Shown here in pieces: positions 57,926 through 64,000 of a DNA stretch of 64,000 nucleotides (positions are counted from its first letter, which is position 1; every line of letters begins with the position of its first letter). Origin of the DNA: Gammaproteobacteria bacterium. Lineage in GTDB: Bacteria; Pseudomonadota; Gammaproteobacteria; Pseudomonadales; Pseudohongiellaceae. The stretch is taken from the NCBI GenBank assembly GCA_012960305.1, contig DUBM01000001.1, forward strand, positions 1-64,000, written 5' to 3'. A program made the translations under genes and the position numbers. The notes below the pieces were generated by a model. It did no database searches and was not told where the DNA came from. It saw only the letters and a program-made list of their open reading frames with translations.

Positions 57926-58996
57926 TTATCTGCTAATCAACATCGCATCGCCATAACTATAAAAACGGTATTTCTGTTCTATAGCTTCCCGATAAGCGTC
58001 AAGTAACTTCTTTTGTCCACAAAAAGCACTCACCAACATCAGCAAGGTTGACTCTGGCAAATGAAAATTAGTGATCAACCCATCCACAGCTTTAAATTCA
58101 TAGCCTGGATAGATAAAGATATCAGTCTCACCACTAAACGGTTTGAGAACTCCGTTAGCAGCAGCCGTTTCCAAACTGCGCACTGTAGTTGTACCCACAG
58201 CAATTACTCGACCACCCCGCTGCCGACAATTTTTAATTTGCTTACACACTGCGCTACTGACCTCAACTAACTCAGCATGCATCTTGTGATCGCGAATATT
58301 TCCTGCTCGAACAGGCTGAAACGTTCCTGCACCAACATGCAAAGTCAAGAAGGCTTGCTCTACTCCTTGCGCAGACAATTTTTCTAAGAGATCTTTGTCA
58401 AAATGCAGACCTGCCGTAGGTGCTGCGACTGCTCCTTTTCGTTTTGCGTAGATAGTTTGATAACGTTCAATATCTGTCAATTCATCATTACGTTTAATAT
58501 ACGGTGGCAATGGCATGTGGCCTATTTGGGAAAGCACATTGCCGAGGTCAGCATGTTTAGCAAATTGCAGTACAAAAAAACCACCTTGCCGACCTAACAC
58601 TTTAGCTTGAATTACTGATTCTGCCGAACTACCGGTCAAACCATCGACGGGCAATTCTTCTCTATTAAAAAATTTTATAATACTGCCCGGCTTCGGAGTC
58701 TTACTGGCGCGAATTTGCGCGAGAATTTTATTCTCATCAGAGAGGCGCTCCACGAAAACTTCAACCTTTCCTCCGCTTTCCTTAAGACCCAACAAGCGAG
58801 CTGGGATCACCCGCGTATCATTAAACACTAGTAAGTCACCGGCCGTGAGTAGTTGCAAAATGTCACGAAAACCATAATGTTGATTTTTAGATTGCTGGCA
58901 ATCAAGATACAACAATCTACTACCCGACCTTTCAGCTGTGGGATATTCCGCGATGAGTTCGGAAGGTAGTTGGTAGTGGAAATCTGAAAGTTGCAT
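57926..58996 (-). CDS. queA: tRNA preQ1(34) S-adenosylmethionine ribosyltransferase-isomerase
   Basis: The N-terminus [17 protein letters not shown] and [18 protein letters not shown] are typical, and so are AAPTAGLHF and [11 protein letters not shown] in the middle and [18 protein letters not shown] near the end. Length 356. QueA adds the epoxycyclopentane part of queuosine to tRNA. In many bacteria tgt, yajC and secDF follow; here the next minus-strand gene is mdh, so queA is split from that cluster. Confidence 0.98.
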   Translation of the reverse strand: MQLSDFHYQLPSELIAEYPTAERSGSRLLYLDCQQSKNQHYGFRDILQLLTAGDLLVFNDTRVIPARLLGLKESGGKVEVFVERLSDENKILAQIRASKTPKPGSIIKFFNREELPVDGLTGSSAESVIQAKVLGRQGGFFVLQFAKHADLGNVLSQIGHMPLPPYIKRNDELTDIERYQTIYAKRKGAVAAPTAGLHFDKDLLEKLSAQGVEQAFLTLHVGAGTFQPVRAGNIRDHKMHAELVEVSSAVCKQIKNCRQRGGRVIAVGTTTVRSLETAAANGVLKPFSGETDIFIYPGYEFKAVDGLITNFHLPESTLLMLVSAFCGQKKLLDAYREAIEQKYRFYSYGDAMLISR

Positions 58997-59157
58997 TATG
59001 TAGAGCTTTTCAAAGAATTAATGGTGCGCTAGTCGTAAAATTATTTCGTCAAATATTTCATGCCAGCGAAGCCTATAGAAAATTACCTCAACATAAAAGA
59101 CAAAAACAGAGAGACTGCATTCTATGTCACTTAAGCCTCTCTTCTAAGAGCCACTCA
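58997..59157. other. Intergenic stretch between queA and the tRNA promoter
   Basis: No gene is seen. It should hold the queA promoter on the minus strand; no clear box pair was chosen. Confidence 0.35.
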
Positions 59158-59185
59158 TTGCACCTGAAAGCCCAATTGGTATAAT
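59158..59185 (+). promoter_or_regulatory. Promoter of the tRNA-Leu transcript
   Basis: TTGCAC (59158-59163), 16 bases and TATAAT (59180-59185) form a good sigma70 promoter. Transcription should begin near 59191, about 70 bases before the tRNA and at the foot of the nested hairpin. Confidence 0.7.
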
Positions 59186-59189
59186 GGCC

Positions 59190-59246
59190 GCCCGCTGTAA
59201 TTGAGCTTTTCGGCAAGGAGCCAATGCTCTAACTAAGCGGGCTTTT
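59190..59246 (+). other. Nested hairpin in the tRNA-Leu leader
   Basis: GCCCGCT (59190-59196) pairs with AGCGGGC (59236-59242), enclosing GAGC/GCTC (59203-59206 with 59226-59229) and GGC/GCC, and is followed by TTTT. It looks like a terminator or attenuator placed between promoter and tRNA, or the eroded remains of another tRNA-like gene. Confidence 0.5.
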
Positions 59247-59260
59247 ACTAGTGGAATAAA

Positions 59261-59347
59261 GCCAGCGTGGTGAAATTGGTAGACACGCCGGATTCAAAAT
59301 CCGGTTCCTTTGCGGGAGTGGCGGTTCAAGTCCGCCCGCTGGTACCA
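59261..59347 (+). tRNA. tRNA-Leu (anticodon CAA)
   Basis: An 87-base gene with acceptor arms GCCAGCG and CGCTGGT (one G-U pair), the anticodon stem CCGGA/TCCGG around loop TTCAAAA with anticodon CAA, a long variable arm, the T-arm GCGGTTCAAGTCCGC region and an encoded CCA end. It reads TTG codons. The size and long variable arm fit class II leucine tRNA. Confidence 0.96.
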
Positions 59348-59486
59348 CCTAGTAGTCCAGATCAAGTCAACCCCTTTGGGGAAACCTCGTAAGAAAACGG
59401 ATACTAGAAACCGACCCGATATATACCAATAAGATGAGGCTATTCATTTCCATTTCCATATTCATTGCTCAGCACAAGGCACACTT

Positions 59487-60584
59487 ATGACTAACTATAA
59501 AATAGCTCTTCTTGATGGCGACGGAATCGGTCCTGAAATCATGACTGAAGCGGTAAAAATCATGGAGTTGGTTGCCGAGCGTAAAGATATTGAATTCGAA
59601 CTAGTGCATGCCCCTTTTGGAGCTCAGGCCTATTTTGATTACGGCCATTCCTTTCCTGAAGAAACCAAAGCCATTTGCGACCAAGCCGATGCGATATTAA
59701 AAGGCCCAATTGGATTAAGCCATGAGGAATCAAAAAAAATCCCTGTGGACATGCAGCCTGAACGAGGCGCATTACTACCTCTTCGAAGGCGTTTCAACAC
59801 TTACGCTAATTTTAGGCCAGTATTTCTACCAAAAGGTCTCGCTCATTTCTCACCTCTCAAACCAGAAATCATAGGTGACGGAATCGACTTCATCATCATT
59901 CGCGAACTAGTCGGCGGTTTGTATTTTGGCAAAAAAGAAACCGGCGTGAATGCGGCAGGAAAACGCTATGTTAATGAGAGCCTGGAATATGATGAAGATC
60001 AGATAGCTCGAATTGCAATATCGGCGTTCGAAACGGCGCAAAAGCGCAAAAAGGTTTTGCACAATATTCACAAAAGTAATGTCTTAAAGTCTAGCGTATT
60101 GTGGAACGAAGTCGTGGCTGAGGTTGGAGAAGATTACCCAGATGTTGAAGTGATACATATCTTAGTGGACGCAGCCGCAACTTATCTCTGCCTGAATCCA
60201 GGCCAATTCGATGTAATGGTCATGGAGAATATGTTCGGCGACATCCTCAGCGACCAAGCTGGTGGCATATTAGGTTCTCTGGGACTCATGCCCTCAGCGT
60301 GTATCGGGCCAGACAAAGCTTACTACGAACCTTCCCATGGCTCGGCCCCTGATATCGCGGGCCAATTTATTGCCAACCCCTACTCTATGATTGGCTCTGT
60401 GGCTATGATGCTAGAGATGAGCTTTGGTATGGAAGATGAAGCTAAAAAAGTATGGCATGCAATGCAGAGTGTTTTCGCCCAGGGCAATTCGACGCCCGAC
60501 CTCTCTAAGCCTGGCGCAGGTGTAAATATGATTAGTACTCACGCCTTTGGCGACTTGGTAGCTAAGGAATTAGCGAAAAGTTAA
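59487..60584 (+). CDS. leuB: 3-isopropylmalate dehydrogenase-family enzyme (LeuB-like)
   Basis: The start [16 protein letters not shown], the Arg-containing [16 protein letters not shown], and [19 protein letters not shown] with [10 protein letters not shown] mark the beta-decarboxylating dehydrogenase family. [11 protein letters not shown] is close to the IPMDH signature. A difference from classical LeuB is HKSNVLKSS where DKANVL is expected. Length is 365. It oxidises 3-isopropylmalate in leucine synthesis or 3-methylmalate in the citramalate route to isoleucine. It converges with a citramalate/isopropylmalate synthase-type gene with only ten bases between the stops. No leuC or leuD is in the window. 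Confidence 0.88.
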   Translation: MTNYKIALLDGDGIGPEIMTEAVKIMELVAERKDIEFELVHAPFGAQAYFDYGHSFPEETKAICDQADAILKGPIGLSHEESKKIPVDMQPERGALLPLRRRFNTYANFRPVFLPKGLAHFSPLKPEIIGDGIDFIIIRELVGGLYFGKKETGVNAAGKRYVNESLEYDEDQIARIAISAFETAQKRKKVLHNIHKSNVLKSSVLWNEVVAEVGEDYPDVEVIHILVDAAATYLCLNPGQFDVMVMENMFGDILSDQAGGILGSLGLMPSACIGPDKAYYEPSHGSAPDIAGQFIANPYSMIGSVAMMLEMSFGMEDEAKKVWHAMQSVFAQGNSTPDLSKPGAGVNMISTHAFGDLVAKELAKS

Positions 60585-60594
60585 CGACTCTAAG

Positions 60595-62139
60595 CTAATT
60601 CTCGCTATCGACATGTAGACGAACGTTAATCATTCGGAGGGTGGCTTTCACTGCTGCTAATACTTGATTGGAATCCACTCCACGGGTTTTGAATTCCTGT
60701 TCTTGCCACTCCCAGGTAATCATGCACTCGGTAAGTGCTGTTGATTTGCCGCCCCGTGGAATGTGAACTTCATAATCCACCAATACCGGCATTTCAAAAT
60801 CTCTCGTTTCCAAGATTTTCTGGATCGCGTCAATAAAGGCATCGAAACCGCCATTACCTGAACCAGAGCCTTGATATTCTTCACCTTCAATTGATACTCG
60901 AACGCTCGCGGTACTATCAATATCGAATCCGGTATTGATATAGCAGTTGAGCAAAGAAATATGATGATACTCTTTACTCTCCATCACATCGGCAATTATG
61001 AATGGTAGATCTTCTGAGGTGATCACGTGCTTTGAATCACCTAGCTTCACAATTCTCTGCAACACTTTTGCCTGCTCTTCTTCAGTCAAACTGATTCCGA
61101 GTTCATCAAGATTGTTAATTAGCGAGGCTTTGCCACTCAACTTACCAAGGGCATAAATTCGTTTTCGGGAAAATCGCTCTGGACTGAGATTGGTGACATA
61201 GAGATCACCCTTAAGATCCCCATCGGCATGAATACCTGCAGTTTGAGTGAACACATCGGCGCCAATAATCGGTGTATTAGCAGAAATGAATTTTCCCGAA
61301 AAGTTTTCCACCATGCGACTGAGCATGGCGATATGGGATTCATCGATTGAAACCTCCATGCCCATCTTGTCTCTTAAACCTACAACAACTTCAGCTAGCG
61401 AAGCGTTGCCTGCGCGCTCCCCTAGGCAATTTACTGTGCAATGAACATTGCTGATCCCAGCCTCCACTGCCGCCATGATATTGGCGGTTGCCAAGCCATA
61501 GTCATTATGAGGATGAAAATCAAATTCTACTTCTGGAAACTCTGTCAACATTTCTGTTATAGCTGCATGAACTTCCCAGGGTGCCATTAAGCCCAAGGTG
61601 TCCGGCAACAGATAATGGCCGATGCCAAGATGCTTAGTGCCGTTTATCAAGCCAAGAACGTAGTCCTTACTGTCGGCATAACCGCCAGACCAATCCTCCA
61701 GATACATATTGATCTTTAAGCCCTGCTCCTTGGCATACTCAACTGTGCGACAAATATCTTCGACATGGCTCTCCAAAGTCTTGCCGAGCTGCTCACGGCA
61801 ATGCTTCTCACTCCCTTTTGAGAGTAAATTTATTACTTTACCACCTGCACTGACTATCCAGTCGGCGCTGCGTTTATAGTCAACGAAGCCGAGTATTTCA
61901 ACTCTGTCTACCAAACCTTCGACTGCCGCCCACTCATTAATGCGAGAAACTGCTTGTTTCTCGCCTTCAGACACTCCAGCAGAAGCAACCTCAATACGAT
62001 CGACCTTTAGAGTCTGTAGCAGGGCCCGGGCAATATTCACTTTTTCATTCACTGAAAAAGAGACACCTTGTGTTTGTTCGCCGTCGCGTAATGTCGTATC
62101 CATTAGGCTTATATGGCGAGCTTGTTGAACAGCACTCAT
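60595..62139 (-). CDS. Citramalate synthase / isopropylmalate synthase-family enzyme
   Basis: The HMGL-like barrel starts HISLMDTTLRDGEQTQGVSF and has the His-x-His-Asn motif EFDFHPHNDYGLATAN. A LeuA-type dimer/regulatory domain follows (EGEEYQGSGSGNGGFDAFID). At 514 residues it differs from the long LeuA at 51476 and resembles the short group that includes citramalate synthases (CimA) and LeuA-like enzymes found with leuB in Bacteroidetes. Since a full LeuA is present, a citramalate role (pyruvate plus acetyl-CoA, for isoleucine) is likely but not proven. Convergent with the leuB-like gene. Confidence 0.85.
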   Translation of the reverse strand: MSAVQQARHISLMDTTLRDGEQTQGVSFSVNEKVNIARALLQTLKVDRIEVASAGVSEGEKQAVSRINEWAAVEGLVDRVEILGFVDYKRSADWIVSAGGKVINLLSKGSEKHCREQLGKTLESHVEDICRTVEYAKEQGLKINMYLEDWSGGYADSKDYVLGLINGTKHLGIGHYLLPDTLGLMAPWEVHAAITEMLTEFPEVEFDFHPHNDYGLATANIMAAVEAGISNVHCTVNCLGERAGNASLAEVVVGLRDKMGMEVSIDESHIAMLSRMVENFSGKFISANTPIIGADVFTQTAGIHADGDLKGDLYVTNLSPERFSRKRIYALGKLSGKASLINNLDELGISLTEEEQAKVLQRIVKLGDSKHVITSEDLPFIIADVMESKEYHHISLLNCYINTGFDIDSTASVRVSIEGEEYQGSGSGNGGFDAFIDAIQKILETRDFEMPVLVDYEVHIPRGGKSTALTECMITWEWQEQEFKTRGVDSNQVLAAVKATLRMINVRLHVDSEN

Positions 62140-62275
62140 ACTGAGTTTCCTACTCTTGGCGGTTTATGCGGATTCCCGCAGTAAGCTGACGATTTCTGTG
62201 AAGACGCCGGCGGGGAACGGATTCTAACAAGAATTACGGACTCGGATAACCCGTAAATGCAGATAATCAGGTCAT

Positions 62276-62303
62276 TTGACCTTCTCCATGATCAATATAT
62301 ACT
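62276..62303 (+). promoter_or_regulatory. Promoter of the pnt operon
   Basis: TTGACC (62276-62281), 16 bases and TATACT (62298-62303) lie 41 bases before the pntA start, with AGAGG as ribosome site. Confidence 0.6.
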
Positions 62304-62343
62304 GCGCGCTCCATACGAATCTGAGTATTAGAGGTTTCTTAGT

Positions 62344-63486
62344 ATGCAAATAGGTATTCCCAAGGAAACTCATCCGGGAGAAAACCGGGTGCCTATCATT
62401 CCCGATACTGTAAAAAAACTGTGCCATTTGGGTGCTGAAGTAGTAATCGAGGGAGGTTTGGGTTTAGGCTCGGGGTTCAAAGATAAAGAATACACTGAGG
62501 CTGGAGCCAGTATTAGTCCGGACCGCACTGCGCTGTTTTGCAATTCCGATATCTTACTAAGATTACGCAAGCCCGATCTTTCAGAAGTAGCCTTGATGAA
62601 ATCGGGCTGTATTCACATCAGCTATCTCGATCCATTTAACGAGCAGGAATTGGTCCAAGCCCTTAAGGAACAAGGTGTTACCTCACTTAGTATGGAGATG
62701 ATTCCCCGCAGTACTCGTAGCCAGAAGATGGATGCTTTGAGCTCACAGGCCAACCTGGCAGGCTACGTGATGGTGTTACAGGCTGCAGCGCATTTGCCGC
62801 GGATTTTCCCAATGATGATGACTCCGGCTGGCACGATTAAGCCCGCCAAAGTATTCATTATCGGCGCCGGCGTTGCAGGACTTCAAGCCATCGCTACAGC
62901 GAAGCGCTTGGGAGCGAAAGTAACAGCTTTTGATACGCGACCTGTAGTTGCTGAACAGGTGAAAAGCCTGGGAGCTAATTTCCTTGACATCGATCTCGGT
63001 GAAACTGGCCAGACAGTGGATGGCTACGCCAAGGAATTGACCGCGGAGCAAATTCAGATGCAGCGCGAAGCCCAAAAAGCCGTGATTGCCGAATCTGATG
63101 TGTTGATCACAACCGCGCAAGTATTCGGACGCAAACCGCCAGTAATTGTCACGCGAGATATGGTTGAAGGTATGCAAACAGGATCAGTGGTAGTAGATAT
63201 GGCCGCCGAAACTGGCGGTAATGTAGAGGGTTCAGTCCCTAATGAAACAGTTCTGATCAACGGTGTCACCGTTGTAGGCAAGGGAAACCTACCTAACGAA
63301 GTCAGTCGAGACGCCAGTCAAATGTATTCGACCAATCTTTTTAATTTAATTGAGGATAACTGGGATAAAACCTCTGCTACCTTTATTATTAATTTTGAAC
63401 ACGATATTTTGCCGGGCTGCATCATTACTCATGGTGGTGAAGTAACCAATGAAACTATCAAAGAAATCCTACAAGGGAGTAATTAA
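62344..63486 (+). CDS. pntA: NAD(P) transhydrogenase subunit alpha, part 1 (NAD-binding)
   Basis: The start MQIGIPKETHPGENRVPIIP, the RSQKMDALSSQANLAGY loop (place of the RDQ triad) and the Rossmann motif GAGVAGLQAIATAKRLG with AFDTRP mark domain I of proton-translocating transhydrogenase. At 380 residues it lacks the membrane part, which is encoded by the next gene, so this is the three-subunit (PntAA/PntAB/PntB) form. The enzyme makes NADPH from NADH using the proton gradient. Confidence 0.96.
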   Translation: MQIGIPKETHPGENRVPIIPDTVKKLCHLGAEVVIEGGLGLGSGFKDKEYTEAGASISPDRTALFCNSDILLRLRKPDLSEVALMKSGCIHISYLDPFNEQELVQALKEQGVTSLSMEMIPRSTRSQKMDALSSQANLAGYVMVLQAAAHLPRIFPMMMTPAGTIKPAKVFIIGAGVAGLQAIATAKRLGAKVTAFDTRPVVAEQVKSLGANFLDIDLGETGQTVDGYAKELTAEQIQMQREAQKAVIAESDVLITTAQVFGRKPPVIVTRDMVEGMQTGSVVVDMAAETGGNVEGSVPNETVLINGVTVVGKGNLPNEVSRDASQMYSTNLFNLIEDNWDKTSATFIINFEHDILPGCIITHGGEVTNETIKEILQGSN

Positions 63487-63487
63487 A

Positions 63488-63769
63488 ATGGAAGCCGTAT
63501 TCCTGACATTTATATTAATGTTGGCAATTTTTTTAGGATTTGAACTAATCAATAAAGTTCCAGCAACACTGCACACGCCTCTGATGTCTGGCGCCAATGC
63601 TATCTCGGGTATCACTATTGTCGGAGCTATCGGTTTGGCAGGCACGGGACAACAAGACGTTGCCAATTGGCTTAGTACTGCCGCAGTAGCGTTTGCATCC
63701 ATTAATGTGATCGGAGGTTATTTGGTGACTGACCGGATGTTAGCAATGTTTAAAAAGCGGGGAGACTGA
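63488..63769 (+). CDS. pntAB: NAD(P) transhydrogenase subunit alpha, part 2 (membrane)
   Basis: I choose the ATG at 63488, just after the preceding stop and with GGGAG upstream, because the family start is EAVFLTFILML; a frame 39 bases longer overlaps pntA. The 93 residues form about three membrane helices with LIKVPATLHTPLMSGANA-type (here LINKVPATLHTPLMSG) and GAIGLAG. This is the C-terminal membrane part of the alpha subunit. Confidence 0.95.
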   Translation: MEAVFLTFILMLAIFLGFELINKVPATLHTPLMSGANAISGITIVGAIGLAGTGQQDVANWLSTAAVAFASINVIGGYLVTDRMLAMFKKRGD

Positions 63770-63771
63770 TT

Positions 63772-64000
63772 ATGGCCTCGTCGGAATTGGCTATTCAGTT
63801 AGCTTATGTTGTAGCCGCGGCTATGTTTATTTATGGCCTTAAATTGCTGGGCTCTGCCGACTCCGCGCGTCGTGGCAACATGCTGTCAGCAATTGCTATG
63901 CTGTTGGCCATAGTGTCCGCCTTGCTTGATCAAGGAATCGTGGAATATCAATGGATACTGTTAGGCTTTGTCATTGGTGGTGCTACTGGTGGTTTGGTGG
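63772..64000 (+). CDS. pntB: NAD(P) transhydrogenase subunit beta, N-terminal part (runs off window)
   Basis: ATG 63772 lies two bases after the pntAB stop. The 76 visible codons give hydrophobic helices: AYVVAAAMFIYGLKLLGSA, GNMLSAIAMLLAIVSALL and GFVIGGATGGLV, as in the PntB membrane domain. The NADP-binding part lies beyond the window. Confidence 0.95.
   Translation, partial: MASSELAIQLAYVVAAAMFIYGLKLLGSADSARRGNMLSAIAMLLAIVSALLDQGIVEYQWILLGFVIGGATGGLV

Noticed and set aside
57706-57936. Plus-strand open frame of 76 codons between mdh and queA
   Set aside because: It overlaps the queA end on the other strand, has no good ribosome site and an amino-acid mix unlike a real protein.
59370-59384. 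CCCC-TTT-GGGG hairpin after the tRNA
   Set aside because: A four-pair stem without a T-run; it may end the tRNA transcript but cannot be told from chance.
1-64000. Mobile elements, CRISPR arrays, rRNA, phage genes
   Set aside because: I looked for transposase motifs, regularly spaced repeats and rRNA stretches on both strands and found none.

Overview
The window reads as chromosomal DNA of a free-living aerobic gammaproteobacterium, probably marine. The main evidence is gene order: iscR-iscS-iscU-iscA-hscB-hscA-fdx-iscX, ndk, rlmN, rodZ, ispG, hisS, yfgM, bamB and der form one uninterrupted minus-strand run (26.7-41.7 kb) in the order typical of that class, with xseA nearby. Many secreted quinoproteins and c-type haem proteins fit an aerobic heterotroph. 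I saw no insertion sequence, prophage, CRISPR array or rRNA.

Region 1 (0-17.8 kb) is accessory and almost wholly periplasmic. It holds the tail of a leucine-rich-repeat protein, a CapA-like protein with an altered active-site motif, and small secreted proteins. It also holds three PQQ dehydrogenases (one with its own cytochrome c domain), a Tat-exported Rieske protein, a VOC-fold protein and a dicarboxylate-type symporter. Its most notable content is a two-gene module present twice. Each copy pairs a secreted protein of unknown family with a fusion of cytochrome c to a PHM/DBH-like type II copper monooxygenase. All six copper ligands expected from peptidylglycine monooxygenase can be found in both copies. 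With the neighbouring quinoproteins this suggests a periplasmic route that hydroxylates and then dehydrogenates an unidentified substrate (inference).

Region 2 (18.2-26.7 kb) has xseA, the decayed remains of an M23 peptidase gene, a membrane-anchored DsbA-like protein, a DoxX protein, a secreted helical-repeat protein, an MBL-fold hydrolase, an M18 aminopeptidase that unusually carries a signal peptide, and a threonine/serine dehydratase.

Region 3 (26.7-41.8 kb) is the conserved housekeeping run. The isc operon starts from a sigma70-like promoter overlapped by a type 1 IscR box (23/25 match) and ends in a hairpin directly after iscX.

Region 4 (41.9-51.2 kb) has a DinB-like protein, an RNase AM-type PHP protein, a zinc-ribbon protein, a broken secreted-protein gene, an ECF sigma/anti-sigma/secreted-protein operon, and a porin, FMN-binding, PepSY-like and rhodanese operon whose promoter overlaps a Fur-like box.

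Region 5 (51.4-64 kb) is metabolic: leuA with a divergent Lrp-type regulator, an HCCA-isomerase-like protein, a LytS/LytTR-type two-component pair, mdh, queA, tRNA-Leu(CAA), a leuB-type dehydrogenase convergent with a citramalate/isopropylmalate synthase-family gene, and the start of the pnt transhydrogenase operon, which runs off the window.
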